Shown here: positions 21,302 through 33,026 of the stretch, one piece after another
Position numbering within the stretch: position 1 is the stretch's first letter
Layout of the letters: each line of letters begins with the position of its first letter
Assembly (NCBI RefSeq): GCF_031755915.1
Contig: NC_083384.1
Span: forward strand, 2,078,001-2,142,000
Length of the DNA: 64,000 bases
Reading direction: 5' to 3'
Source: Ziziphus jujuba
Taxonomy: Eukaryota > Streptophyta > Magnoliopsida > Rosales > Rhamnaceae
Translations under genes and position numbers: made by a program
The notes under the pieces: model-generated
Seen by the model: the letters and a program-made list of their open reading frames with translations, nothing else
What the model was told of the DNA's origin: nothing
Database searches by the model: none

Positions 21302-22465
21302 GTTAGTATGAATAATACAAAAATAAAATAAATTCTCACTAGATTCACTCCCTCACGTGTTTCACTCAATGCAAGAACTTGACACTCGTTTTTGCACACT
21401 AATTTCGGTTTTTAACCCTCTTTTGTGCTCACACTCTCTTGCCTTTTTCCTCTCAATGAATTATCTCAAAGTTCTAATTAAAACACCCATAAAACATAAA
21501 TTAGATCACAAGTATGTTTTAATTAAACTTATCAACAAAACAGTAGCTAAAAGTAGGCAATACCGAAGAATTCAACAAAACCTAGTTTTCGGCTTTTCTA
21601 GGTAAAATAAAGCAAATTAATGAGAAAAATTTGGAATTTTTAAGAACTGGGCTAGATGGTAAGAGTTTAAGGATTCAAGAATAAAATTTCAGAAAAATAA
21701 TTTCAAACTCAAACAAGAATCAAAGCGAACAAAAATATAGAATAATGTTGGTTGTTGTTCTTGTAATTAAAGTTTTGCATCAATTCCTTTATCTAATTTT
21801 AATCCAATAATTTAACCACCCAAAATTCCAAATATCCAGCAGCAAAAATAATTCTCCAGCAACTAAAATATTGAATAAATAATCAACAAACCAGCATCTC
21901 CAACAAATTTCCAGCAAATAAATCAAACTCCAACAAACCGAATATTTTTTTTATTTTTTTTATTTGGCTTGTTCTTTCCCCTTTTTTTTTTTTTCACTCA
22001 CAGGACATAAAACAACTGCAGTATCAAATATCAACACTAAAAATTGCAATTCCTCACCAAAAATCCAACAAACCCGTGGCCTCCAATAAAAACAAAAGTG
22101 CAGTTTTTTTTTTTTTTTTCTTTTTGTATGTTGCCTCAAACCCTTCTCTCTCTCTCTTTTTTTTTTTTTTTAATATATGAATGCAAATATTTAAGACTAA
22201 AACAGCAAATAAAAATCAACAAAAACCAAAATTAACAAGAACAATGATGAAAAACAACCAACAAATTAGGAAACAAAAATGCGATAAAACTAAGAAATCC
22301 TAATTCAACTAGGAATGAATTTTTTTATTTTCTTATTTTTTAAGATGCAAAACATGTATGGGATGGATACAACCTTGACCTCATGATAAAATTTCATAAT
22401 AAAACAAAAACAAATAAAGCAAATAAAAATAGATCAAACCTAAACAAAATTTGGCTCTAATACCA
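21302..22465 (-). other. Gypsy leader and primer-binding site
   Basis: Untranslated leader of the gag fragment, with T runs near 21990, 22105-22120 and 22157-22172. The primer-binding site at 22454-22465 reads TGGTATTAGAGC on the minus strand, one mismatch from the tRNA-iMet type. The LTR beyond it begins at 22468. Confidence 0.75.
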
Positions 22466-22467
22466 AA

Positions 22468-23615
22468 TGATACGAACCTAGGACGACCTGCTCCTAAACC
22501 CGTATTACATTAGTCCGGATGTAATTACGTTCAAGTTCTAATGGTCACCTTGACCCCTAACCAACCTATGATTAGAAACCTCGGTATATAATGAAGACGC
22601 CACAATAGGTGATGGAAGGCCTATTGATAATTCAAACTAAAACACTCATTCACTAATGGTGTTTTAGGTGTTCAAAAGAACAAAGAGAATTCAATCTCAC
22701 AATTAATTTTCTGTATAAAATTCAAGCTTCATTCTTATTGAAAATAAGCCTTTAAATAGGCCAAGATTATGAAGCAAAAACCCTAAAAAAAATTAACTCA
22801 AAACCGGACTCAGAGTGTGGAGAAAAAGAAAGTAGAGAAAAGGAAAGTGCCTAATTTTTCCTAGTTTCCTAAATTAATTTGGATTAATTAATTCCTTTAT
22901 TTTGAATTAGGAATTAATTAATTTACAATTGAAATACTAAAATAATAAATATCCTAAACTTATTTTTCCAGCATATAAATAAATAAAAATCAAAATAAAA
23001 GACTAATTTCCAAAAACAAAAAAGTAAAAACAAATTAGGAAACTAAAATACTAGCTTTTTGACTAAGTTGACTTTGACCAATCTTCAACCTCTTTGAGCT
23101 CCAAATCAGCTTCTATATGCTTTTTAGGATGCCAAATAAGCTTATTATGGAGTCCCACACGTTACCCCTGCTTGGAGGAAAGAGAGAAAGCCAACTTAGA
23201 AAAATACAGTAAAGCCAGCATAAAATACAATTAAAACAGGCCAAATTTGAAGCTGTCCATACAACCCCTTTTTGAATGCCTTTGAAGGTGGATTGACTTG
23301 ATTCCATATCCTCTTAGACATATGTATTGAATCCATAAAGATTTGGAACCATTTCATGCTGCTCGGTGTCCATATTTGCACCAAAATCGCTACCCGGGTT
23401 TGTGTCGGCTTCCGCCACTTGAATGCTTAGAATAGGCTTTGTATCTTCTAGTATGGACATGCTCTATTAAGAATTGATTATCCCCTGTATAAATGCTCCC
23501 AGGTTGTCCTTAAATCTCTTAATTTGAGTTCTTGTGATTGGCCCGGTCTTTATTCGTGTCGGGTCAGTACCTCAGCGGGTTATCGGTTGAGCGGGCTCGG
23601 GGGGGAATCACATCA
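22468..23615 (-). repeat. Gypsy LTR, diverged subfamily
   Basis: Complete minus-strand LTR of a subfamily whose U3 differs from the first one (for example TACTAGCTTTTTGACTAAGTTG). Termini: TGATGTGATTCC at 23615 and CGTATCA at 22468. It carries a primer-binding site on one side and, through a partial repeat (23616-23925), the 3' end of the next internal region on the other, so it is another LTR shared in a chain. Confidence 0.83.
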
Positions 23616-23925
23616 CATATCCTCTTAGACATATGTATTGAATCCATAAAGATTTGGAACCATTTCATGCTGCTCGGTGTCCATATTTGCACCAAAATGG
23701 CTACCCGGGTCTGTATCGGCTTCCACCACTTGGATGCTTAAAATAGGCTTTTTATCTTCTAGTATGGACAAGCTCTATTGAGAATTGATTACCCCCTGTA
23801 TAAATGCTCCCAGGTTGTCCTTAAATCTCTTAATTTGAGCTCTTGTTATTGGCCCGGTCTTTATCCGTGTTGAAACAGCACCCCAGCGGGTTATCAGTTG
23901 AGCCGGCTCAGGCGGAACCACATCA
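23305..23925. repeat. 310-bp direct repeat of the LTR start
   Basis: Bases 23305-23615 and 23616-23925 are head-to-tail copies of the first ~310 bp of this LTR, differing at many positions. The second copy ends at 23925 with TGATGTGGTTCC next to the polypurine tract. Either the LTR start was duplicated long ago or two LTRs were fused. Confidence 0.8.
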
Positions 23926-24817
23926 TTCCCCTCCTCTTGAAAAGGATTTGTTCTCAAATCAAGATCATCACCTACAGCAAAAGGGAACAAATCAGCAACA
24001 TTAAATGCAGTACTCATGTTATACTCACCCGATAAATCAAGCTTGTAGGCATTCTTGTTATTCGGCTCTAAAACTTGAAAAGATCTGTCCACATGTGGCA
24101 TAGGCTTGGACTTCTTTTTTTTTTTGTTCGGGGAACCTCTCCTTTATTGAGTGCAACAAAACCAAATCAACTGGGTCAAACGCTATCACAACAAATACTA
24201 GAAATACAAATTCATCACACCTTTTAATATTAGCAAATAATATCTCCCAAAGTCTCAAATTTCCACTAAGTAAAGCTTTTAATAATGCAGATAAAGTTCT
24301 ATACAACAAAAGCATTTTTAAATTAGCATCTTTATAATTTATAACCAGCAATGGTTTCTTACCCAAGATAGCCTTATTAACATCCCCAAAACTCAAATAA
24401 AAATTTTTACTTTTTCTTTCTTTCCTTTCTTTTCCTTTCTTTTTACACATTTTTCCTCCCTCTCGGTTTTCTCACCATTTCTCTTGGGTTTCTCCATTCT
24501 TCTCACCCCACTTTCGGCCTTCTCATGGTTTTTCCACTCAATTTATGTTTTAAAATGCTTACCTTGGACAGCAAGCTCGGACTTACCTTATTGGATGGAT
24601 GGTGAAGCCGTTAGTGCCACACTAGCCTTCTCCTTGAGTGTTTCGGCCTCCCTCCTTTGTTGGCTTGTTTATTCACTTTTATATCACCACTATCATTAAG
24701 CCATTGTAATCTATAAGGTTCTGGATGTTTAATAGTGGTTAAGCCTAATTTATCAACTACAAGATTGCTAATTACATTTGTACAACTTCCACTATCAATA
24801 ATCATACTAGAAATCAT
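23926..24817 (-). pseudogene. Protease relic and rearranged pol, diverged element
   Basis: Protease survives only as DSGSCTNVISNLVVDKLGL, then breaks off after KVNKQAN, joining directly to linker sequence. Then follow NFYLSFGDVNKAI, an integrase-core relic (RTLSALLKALLSGNLRLWE), an RT-end relic (LFANIKRC..FVFLVFVV) and the integrase C-terminal region (FDPVDLVLLHSIKERFPEQ), with a frameshift at about 24095 before FQVLEPNN. Only one linker module is visible here, unlike the two in the 1011-aa protein. Confidence 0.8.
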
Positions 24818-26209
24818 ACCTTCAATTTCACATCGGGTGTGGAAGATGTTCTCTCTTTGAATTTCATCCTCATCTTTGTATGCAGCAAGTATTCACCTAG
24901 AAACCAAGTTTAATTTGGCATTGGATGCTTGCAAGGTGTCGGGTTCATCTTCCAAGTCCTCCTTCTCTTGCTTGGCTTCATCCTCACTTTCTTCACTTTC
25001 CAATTCTAGCTCACCATTTCCCTTTAACACCATGATTCTTCTATTCGGGCATTGGCTAGCGATGTGTCCTCATCCCTGGCACTTAAAACACACAATATCA
25101 CGAGTTCTAGAAGATTAAGGATCTAATTTTACCTCATTCTTTGGTGCTTGAACATATTCAGTTCTAGTCTCCTTCCTTGGCCAATTTGAACTTTCTTCTC
25201 CGACTTTCGGCTTTGGCTTGCTTTCATAGATGGGCTTGTTCCTCCAGCCATTTGAATTGGACCTTCCACTATTGGACACACCTCCAAACCATAAGCTTAC
25301 ACCCCTCCTCTTGAATTGATGCTCTAATTTAATAGCCACATGCAACATCTCCTCCAATTCCACATTTTGTTGCAATTCTAGTTGATTGGCTATTTCACGA
25401 TTCAAACCACCAAGAAACCTTGCCATGGTTGCTTCCCTAGCCTCATTCATGTTTAACCTCATCCTGAGCATCTCCATCTCCTTGTAATAATCCTCCACGG
25501 ACCTAGTTCCTTGAGATAGGGATTGAAGCCTTTGATGCAGCAACCTATGATAGTGTGATGGTAGAAATCGCTTCCTTATGGCTCCTTTCATTTGTCGCCA
25601 TGTAGTGATAAAGTCATCACCAACTCTTCTTCGGGTATTTTGCTCATTTGTCCACCATTGGAATGCATAATGACCAAACTCCATTGCTGCCAATTTTACC
25701 TTCTTGGGCTCCGAATAGTTGTGGCAATCAAAGATCATCTCCATTATCTCCTCCCATTCCAAATATGCTTCTGGATCACTTTTACCCATGAATGGTGGAA
25801 TATTTACCTTGATGTTGCCGAGATCATCATCTACATCCTCTCTCTTATGCCTCCCATGGCCTAGCCTCTCTTGGACAGCAAGTGCTTCATCCATTCCTTC
25901 TTCAAAATCATCTCTGATATTTTCCTCCTCAAACTCCTCTCTTGGCCGTCCACGGCCTCCTTGATCTCAACCTCGACCTCCATGGAACTCTTGCCTCAAA
26001 TTTGGTCCACCATGAGATGTTTCTATTCCATCCATCCTTCGACTTATGTGGTCAAATTGAGCATTCATCCGCTGTATTTGCTCCATTATAGCCCTCATGT
26101 CCATTTGCTCACCACTCCCCGAACCTCGGGAACCACCATGGAATCCTACGGACTCTTCTTCGTTAATTCTCAAAGGTGGATCTCCTCCTCTCACCCTTGA
26201 ATCTGCCAT
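24818..26209 (-). pseudogene. Gag of the diverged gypsy element
   Basis: Starts MADSRVRGGDPPLRINEEE at 26209, frameshifts near 25965, then runs open as 25115-25894 through the gag domain (PPFMGKSDPEAYLEWEEIM ... LEEMLHVAIKLEHQFK). A stop after KLDP precedes the zinc knuckle near 25030-25090. Capsid-type function is the family role; this copy is inactive. Confidence 0.83.
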
Positions 26210-27366
26210 GTTAGTATAAATAATGCAAAATAAAATAAATTATCACCAAATATCACTCCCTCACTTTTTTCACTCAATTAAGAACTCGACACTCGTGTTT
26301 GTCCACTAGTTTCGGCTTTTAACCCTCTTTTGTGCTTACAGTCTCTTGCCTTTTTCCTCTCAATGAATTATCTCAAAGTTCTAATTAAAACACTCAAAAA
26401 TAGCAATTAGATCACAAGTATGTTTTAATTAAACTTATCAACAAAACAGTAGCAAAAAAAATATAGGCAATACCGAAGGAATTCAACAAAACCTAGTTTT
26501 CGGCTTTTCTAGGTAAACTAAAGCAAATTAATGAGAAAACTTTGGAATTTTGAAGAACTGGACAAGATGGTCATAGATTATGAGTTCAAGAATAAAATTC
26601 TAGAAAAAGAAATTGAAATACGAACAAGAATCAAAGAGAACAAAAATATAGAAAAGTGTTGGCTGTTGTTCTTGTAATTCAAGTTTTGTATCAAATCCTT
26701 TAACTAATTTTAATCCAAATAATTTAAGCACCCAAAATCCAAATATCCAGCAGCAAAAATAACTCTCCAGCAACTTCAAATATGTAACAAATAGTCAACA
26801 ATGCCGCAGTTCAAGGAAATTTCCAGCAAACACCAAATTCAACGGACCAAAATTTTTATTTTTATTTCATTTTTATTTTATTTTTATTCGGCTTTTCTTC
26901 TTCTTGTTTTTTTTTTTCAACTCATAGAACATAAAACAACTGCAGTAGCAAAGATCAGCACTAAAAATTGCAATTCCACGCCAAAAATCCACCAAACCCG
27001 TGACCTCCAACAAAAACAAAAATGCAGTTTTTTTTTTCTTTTTTAATATGTTGCCGCAAACCCTTCTCTTTTTTTTAATATATGAATGCAAATATTTAAG
27101 ACTAAAACAGCAAAGAAAAATCAACAAAATCCAAAATTAACAAGAACAATGATGAAAAACAAACAATAAATTAGGAAACAAAAATACGATAAAACTAGGA
27201 AATCCTAATTCAACTAGGAATGAATTTTTATACTTTTTTTAAGATGCAGAAGGTGTATGGGAGGGATGCAACCTTAACCTAATGCTAAAATTGCAGAATG
27301 ACACAAAAACAAATAAAGAAAATAAAGATAGATCAAACCTGAACAAAACCTGGCTCTGATACCAAA
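26210..27366 (-). other. Leader and primer-binding site, diverged element
   Basis: Untranslated leader with T-rich runs near 26850-26925 and 27028-27045. The primer-binding site TGGTATCAGAGC lies at 27353-27364 on the minus strand, two bases from the LTR boundary, and is a perfect match to the tRNA-iMet type. Confidence 0.8.
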
Positions 27367-29654
27367 TGATATGGACCTAGGACGACCTGCTCCTAAACCT
27401 GTATTATATTAGCCCAGATGTAATTATGTTCAAGTTCTAATGGTCACCTCAACCCCCAATCCAACCTGTGATTAGAAACCTTGGTATATGATGAAGACGC
27501 CACAATAGGTGATGGATGTCCTATTGATAAGTCAAACTAAAACACTCATTCACTAATGGTGTTTTAGGTGTTCAAAGAGAACAAAGAGAATTCACTCTCA
27601 CAATTAATTTTCTGTATAAAATTCAAGTTTGATTTCTCATTGAAAATAAGCCTTTAAATAGGCTAAGATTACAAAGGAAAAACCCTAAAAAAATAAATTC
27701 AAAACCAGACTCAAAGTGCGGGGAAAAAGAAAGTAGAGAAAAGGAAAGTAGAGAAAAGGAAAGTGCCTAACTTTTCCTACTTTCTTAAACTAATTTGGAT
27801 TAATTAATTCCTTTATTTTGAATTAGGAATTAATTAATTTACAATTGAAATACTAAAATAATAACTTTCCTAAACTTATTTGTGCAACAAATAAATAAAT
27901 AAAAATCAAAATAAAAGGCTAATTTCCTAAAACAAAAAGTCAAAATCAAATTAGGAAAGTGATGTGATTCCGCCCGAGCCCGCTCAACCGATAACCCACT
28001 TGGGTGCTGACTCGACACGGATGAAGACTAGGCCAATCACAAGAGCTCAAATTAAGAGATTTAAGGACAACCTGGGAGTATTTATGCAGGGGGTAATCAA
28101 TCTCAACAGAGCATGTCCATACTTGAAGATACAAAGCCAATTCTAAGCATCCAAGTGGTGGAAGCCCAAACGGACCCGGGTGACAGTTTTGGTACATTTT
28201 TGGAGTTTGGGAAGCATGAAATGGTTCCAATTCTTTATGGGTTCAATACATATGCCTAAGAGATCATGAGCCTGAAACGCAATCAAAAAGGGCTTGTACG
28301 GACAGCATCAACAATTTGGCCGAATTTGCTGTATTGCTTGCTGGCTTTACTGTATTTACTGTATTAGCCTTTTCTTATTTTTCCAAGCATGGGCAACGTG
28401 TGGGACTTCTTATTCAGCTTATTTGGCATCCTAAAAAGAATCTAGAAGCTTATTTGAAGCTCAAAGATGTCAAAGATTGATGAAAGTCAACTTGATCAAA
28501 AGGCTAGCATTTTTAGTTTCCTAATTTGTTTTTACTTTTCGTTTTAGGAAACTATCATTATTTTTTGGCTTTTATTTATTTATTTTCTGGACAAATAACT
28601 TTAGGAAGGTTTTTATTTTATTCTTTCCATTGTAAATTAATTAATTCCTAATTTAATATAAAGGAATTAATTAATCAAACTTAGATTAGGAAAGGAAGTA
28701 TAGTTTCGGCCAACTAGGTTTCTTTATGTGTGTGGCTGGTTTTACCTAGGGATTTTAGGGTTTATTTTGTTTCTTTCAAAGCCTATTTAAAGGCTTATTT
28801 TTCAATAATAATTAACTTTGATTTGATTGAGAAAATACTTGTGAGCTTAATTATCTCTTTGTTCTTTGGGAACACCTTAAACACCATTAGAGAATTGGTT
28901 GTTTTAGCTTGACTTATCAATAGGTTTTCCATCCCCTATTTTGGCGTCTACATTCTACCAAGGTTTCTAACCACAAGTTGGTTTGGGGTTGAGGTCAATT
29001 CCATTAGAACTTGAACTTAATTAAGATCCGGGCTAATATAATACGGATTTAGGAGCAGGTCGTCCTAGGTTCGTATCAGAAACGAAAATACTAGCTTTTT
29101 GACTAAGTTGACTTTGACCAATATTTGACCAATTTGAGCTCCAAATCAGCTTCAATATGCTTTGTAGGATGCAAAATAAGCTGACCATGAAGTCCCACAC
29201 GTTTCCCTTGCTTGTAAGAAAGAGAAAAAGCTAACTTAGCAAAATACAGTAAAGCCAGCACAAAATATAGTAAAAACAGGCCAAATTTGAAGCTGTCTGT
29301 ACAACCCCTTTTTGAATGCCTTTGAAGCTGGATTGAATTCATTCCATACCCTCTTAGACATATGTATTGAATCCATAAAGACTTGGAACCATTTCATGCT
29401 GCTCAGTGTTCATATTTGCACCAAAATCGCTATCCGGGTCCGTATTGGCTTCCACCACTTGGATGCTTAGAATAGGCTTTGAATCTTCTAGTATGGACAA
29501 CCTCTGTTGAGAATTGATTGCCCCTTGTATAAATTCTCCAAGGTTGTCCTTAAATCTCTTAATTTGAGCTCTTGTGATCGGCCCGGTCTTTATCCATGTC
29601 GGGTCAGCACCCCAGCGAGTTATCAGTTGAGCGGGCTCAGGCGGAATCACATCA
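27367..29654 (-). repeat. Gypsy 5' LTR, interrupted by a solo LTR
   Basis: The LTR runs 27367-27959 and resumes 29079-29654 after a nested insertion. Removing the insert and one copy of the target-site repeat leaves ~1.16 kb, the normal length. It starts at 29654 (TGATGTGATTCCGCC on the minus strand) and ends at 27367 (CCATATCA). The pol tail is open for ~100 codons at 29354-29654. Confidence 0.83.
27960..29078 (+). mobile_element. Solo gypsy LTR nested in an older LTR
   Basis: A complete 1119-bp LTR (TGATGTGATTCC ... TTCGTATCA) in plus orientation with no internal region. Flanks are GAAAG (27955-27959) and GAAAC (29079-29083), a 5-bp target-site duplication with one mismatch. The host LTR sequence reads continuously across the site (ATTAGGAAA then ACGAAAATACTAGC). 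It arose by insertion followed by recombination between its LTRs. Confidence 0.85.
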
Positions 29655-29815
29655 ACAGACAAGCGCTTTTGAAAATGAATTACCCCTTGATTAATGGCAG
29701 AAAGGTGTCCTTAAACCTCTAATCTTGAGCCTTAGTGATCCGCCTGGTCTTCATCAATATCGGGTCAGCACCCCAGCGGGTTGTCGGTTGTGTGGGCACG
29801 GGTGGATTCATATCA
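29655..29815 (-). repeat. Gypsy LTR fragment abutting 23S sequence
   Basis: The first ~160 bp of another LTR on the minus strand, starting at 29815 (TGATATGAATCCACCC) and cut at 29655 by the 5' LTR start of the diverged element. Its terminus joins plastid 23S sequence exactly at 29816. The translated tail PPVPTQPTTRWGADP identifies it. Confidence 0.75.
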
Positions 29816-32279
29816 TCACCTTCCTGGATGAACCTTGCGGAGTGATACAAACCTAGGATCTAAACCCATATTATATTAGCCTGGATCTAATTATTTTCAA
29901 GTTGTAATGGTCAGCTTGGCCCCTAACCAACCTGTGATTAGAAACCTTGGTATATAATGAAGACGCCACAATAAGTGATGGAAGGCCTATTGATAAGTCA
30001 AACTAAAACACTCATTCACTAATGGTTTTAGGTGTTCAAAAGAATAAAGAGAACTCAATCTCACAAATAATTTTCTGTATAAAATTCAAGCTTTTTTCTT
30101 ATTGAAAAATAAGCCTTCAAATAGGCTACAATGTCATGAAATAAACCCTAAAAACAAAGGGAAAACTGGCCATACAAAGTGGTTTCCTATAGTGGCCGAA
30201 ATTCTCACTCCTTTCCTAATCTAATTTGGATTACTTAATTCCTTATTTTGAATTAGAAATTAATTAATTTACAATCAAAATAATAAAATAATAAGTTTCT
30301 TAAACTTATTTCTCCAGAAAATAAATAAATAAAACTAAAAAAGTAATGGTAATTTCTTAAAACAAAAAGTAGAATCGAATTAGGAAACTAAAATACTAGC
30401 TTTTTGAGTAAGTTGACTTTGAATAATCTTTAACATCTTTGACCTCCAAATCAGCTTCTATATGCTTTGTAGGATGCCAAATAAGCTTATTATGGAGTCC
30501 CACAGGTTGCCCTTGCTTGGAGGAAAGAGAAAAAGCCAACTCAGCACAAAATACAGCAAAAACAGACAAAATTTACTAACTCTCTGTACAACCCCTTTTT
30601 GGACAACTTTGAAGCTGATTTGACTTGATTCCATGTCCTCTTAGACATATGTATTGAATCCATGAAACATTGGAACCATTTCATGCTTCCTGGCCTCCAT
30701 AGTTGCACCAAAATTGCTACCCAAGTCCGTATTGGCTTCCACCACTTGTATGATCAAGATAAGTCTTGGATCTTTAGGAATAGAGATGCCCTCTTAATAA
30801 TGGACTATGCCCTGGATAAATGCAGAAAGGTGATCCCTAAACCTCTTAGCTTGAGCTCTAGTAATTGGCCCGGTCTTCATCAGAATCAGATCAGCAACCC
30901 AGCAGGTTGTCGGTTGTGTGGGCTTGGGCGGAATCACATCAGGGAGGAACCTTTAGGTTTTTGGGGCATTGGATTCTCACCAATGTTTGTGTTACTCAAG
31001 CCAACAGTCTCACTCTTGCTTTGCCTACCACTGCTTACACGAGTGCTTCCCTCTAGGCGGAACGCTCCCCTACCGATGCCTTTTCACATCCCACAGCTTC
31101 GGTAGATCGCTTAGCCCCATTCATCTTTGGTGCAAGAGCACTCAATTTGTGAGCTATTATCCACTATTTCAAGGGTGGTTGCTTCTAGGTAAACCTCTTG
31201 GCTGTCTCTGCACCCCTACCTCCTTTATCACTGAGCAGTCATTTAGGGGCCTTAGCTGGTGATCCGGGTTGCTTCCCTCTCAACGATGAAGCTTATCCCT
31301 CATCGTCTCACTGGATGACCTTGACCACTATTATTTTGAGGTTATATCTAGTATTCAGAGTTTTCCTCAATTTGGTACCGCTCTTGCAATCTGCACCAAA
31401 ATAGTGCTTTACCCCTAGATGTCCAGTCAATTGTTTCACCTCAACGCATTTCGGGGAGAACCAGCTAGCTCTAGGTGCAAGTGGCATTTCACCCCTGACC
31501 ACAACTCATCCGTTGATTCTTCAACATCAGTTGGTTTGAACCTTCACTTAGTTTCACCCAAGCTTCATCCTGGTCGTGGATAGATCACTCAGGTTTGGGT
31601 CCATAAGCAGTGACAATTACCCTATGAAGACTTGCTTTCGCTATGGCTCCGGCGGGTTCCCTTAACCAAGCCACTACTTATAAGTCACTGGCTCATTCTT
31701 TAATAGGCACACGGTCAGACCCATGGTCTCCTCCCACTGCTTAGGAGCTTACAGTTTCATGTTCTATTTCACTCCCCGATGGGGGTTCTTTTCACCCTTC
31801 CCTCACGGTACTACTTCACTATCGGTCACCCAGGAGTATTTAGAATTGCAAAGTGGTCCTTGCTGATTGACACAAGATTCCACATGTACCATGCTACTCG
31901 GGTCAGAGCATAAGCTAGTGATACTTTTGGCTACTGAACTCTCTCCATCTAAGGTGTAGCACTCCACCGCTTCGCGTAGTAGCACAATGCTTGTATTGCT
32001 CTCCCATCACCCCGTTTTCATGGTTTAGGCTGCTCCCATTTCGCTTGCCGCTACTATGGAAATTGCTTTTGCTTTCTTTTCCTCTGGCTACTAAGATGTT
32101 TTAGTTTGCAAGGTTGTCTCTTGCCTGCCCATGGATTCAGCAGCAGTTCAAAAGGTTAACCTATTCTATAATCTCCGGATCTATTATTATTTTCAACTCC
32201 CGAAGCATTTGGTCATTTGTTATGCCCTTCCTCGTCTCTGGGTGCCTAGGTATCCATCGTAAGCCTTTCCTTGTTTAAA
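29816..32279 (-). pseudogene. rrn23: Plastid 23S rRNA fragment (NUPT), split by solo LTR
   Basis: About 1.36 kb from the 5' half of plastid 23S rRNA on the minus strand, at 29816-29842 and 30942-32279. The 5' end lies near 32279 (AAGGAAAGGCTTACGATGG follows); the other edge is in the region of AATGCCCC..AAACCTAA..GTTCCTCC. The 27 bases at 29816-29842 continue the gene exactly where 30942 stops, so the LTR between them is an insertion. Many substitutions and the missing 3' half show it is inactive. Open frames over this stretch are antisense to rRNA and are not genes. Confidence 0.92.
29843..30941 (-). mobile_element. Solo gypsy LTR in the 23S relic
   Basis: A complete LTR (1099 bp) with termini TGATGTGATTCCGCCC (30941) and TTTGTATCA (29843), without internal sequence. 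Flanks CGGAG (29838-29842) and GGGAG (30942-30946) are a 5-bp target-site duplication with one mismatch; the plastid 23S sequence at this place carries CGGAG once. This shows that plastid DNA was already in the nucleus when the element inserted. Confidence 0.88.
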
Positions 32280-33026
32280 CCTCGCCCTTAAATTTAAGGC
32301 TATGCCATCCCTTAAGGTGCTGCTAAATGGGAGGATCTTATTAACGTCCATGAATGCTAAATCATAGCATAGATCGAACTACTGGATCAGAAAATTTGAG
32401 TGCTATCATATAGCTTTGTATCGGCTAACCCCTGACATCTGCCATAAGGTAAACCACCACCTCTCAGGCCCCTGGCTGATTCTACCATAGAGGCCAACGA
32501 TAGACAATAACTCCCCCCCTCCCCCCCCCCCGAACACAACTTAAAACTTTCATCATACTGTGCTCTCAAATAGCAACTCTTATCAAAATCTCAAAAGGTG
32601 TTGAGTTGGAATCCCATTCTAACTAAGGATTCTTGTGGTTCCGGAGGATCTAGCTATAGGAGAACCAGGAACAGAGAGCTTTCCCCCCTTTTCTGCCCGA
32701 CTCTTTTGTCTTAAGAATGCTGGTTTTTAGAATGAGTGATTACCCTTCTTCAAATCTTATTGCCCAACCTGAAAGTGAACAACTAATTCATTCCACTTAT
32801 TGAACAAGGTTATATGGTCAGTCCGCGACCCCTAGACGCTGAAGGCATCCCTGGGGTGATCTCATAGTTCCTACGGGGTGGAGACGATGGGGTCGGTCCA
32901 TGGATTTTTCTTCCTTTTGCCGCATTTGACTAAAAGAGTTGAAGGGAGATAGTGCATCAAGCTGTTCGCAAGGGCAAACTTAACCCTCTTCCTTAGGGAT
33001 CCCAGATGAGGGAACCCTAGGATAGC
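32280..33026 (-). pseudogene. trnA-UGC: 23S-trnA spacer, trnA-UGC exon 2 remnant and intron 3' part
   Basis: Reading on the minus strand: plastid trnA group II intron (33026 to ~32445), the remnant of the 3' exon (~32424-32444, GGCAGATGTCAGGGGTTA, lacking the rest of the T arm and acceptor stem), then the spacer to 23S. A C run at 32507-32531 replaces a shorter plastid tract. The segment ends at 33026 exactly at a gypsy LTR start. The missing exon half makes it inactive. Confidence 0.85.

Larger units (their letters stand above)
22468..29654 (-). mobile_element. Gypsy element of the diverged subfamily, with nested LTR
   Basis: 3' LTR region 22468-23925, internal region 23926-27366 and 5' LTR 27367-29654 (interrupted by a solo LTR). 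Gag, part of protease, the integrase-core relic, RT-end relic and integrase C-terminal region are present. The internal region shows the same rearranged pol as the other subfamily, so the rearrangement predates their split. The 5' LTR start at 29654 abuts an unrelated LTR fragment. Confidence 0.78.

Noticed and set aside
29816..29842. Possible gypsy coding (FIQEGDD-like) between two LTR pieces
   Set aside because: The bases match plastid 23S continuing from 30942 and the flanking target repeat fits, so this is rRNA-derived flank.
30942..33026. Several open frames over the 23S/trnA block (for example 30662-31105, 32387-32569, 32871-33131)
   Set aside because: They lie over rRNA, tRNA intron or LTR sequence, mostly antisense, and have no recognisable protein family.
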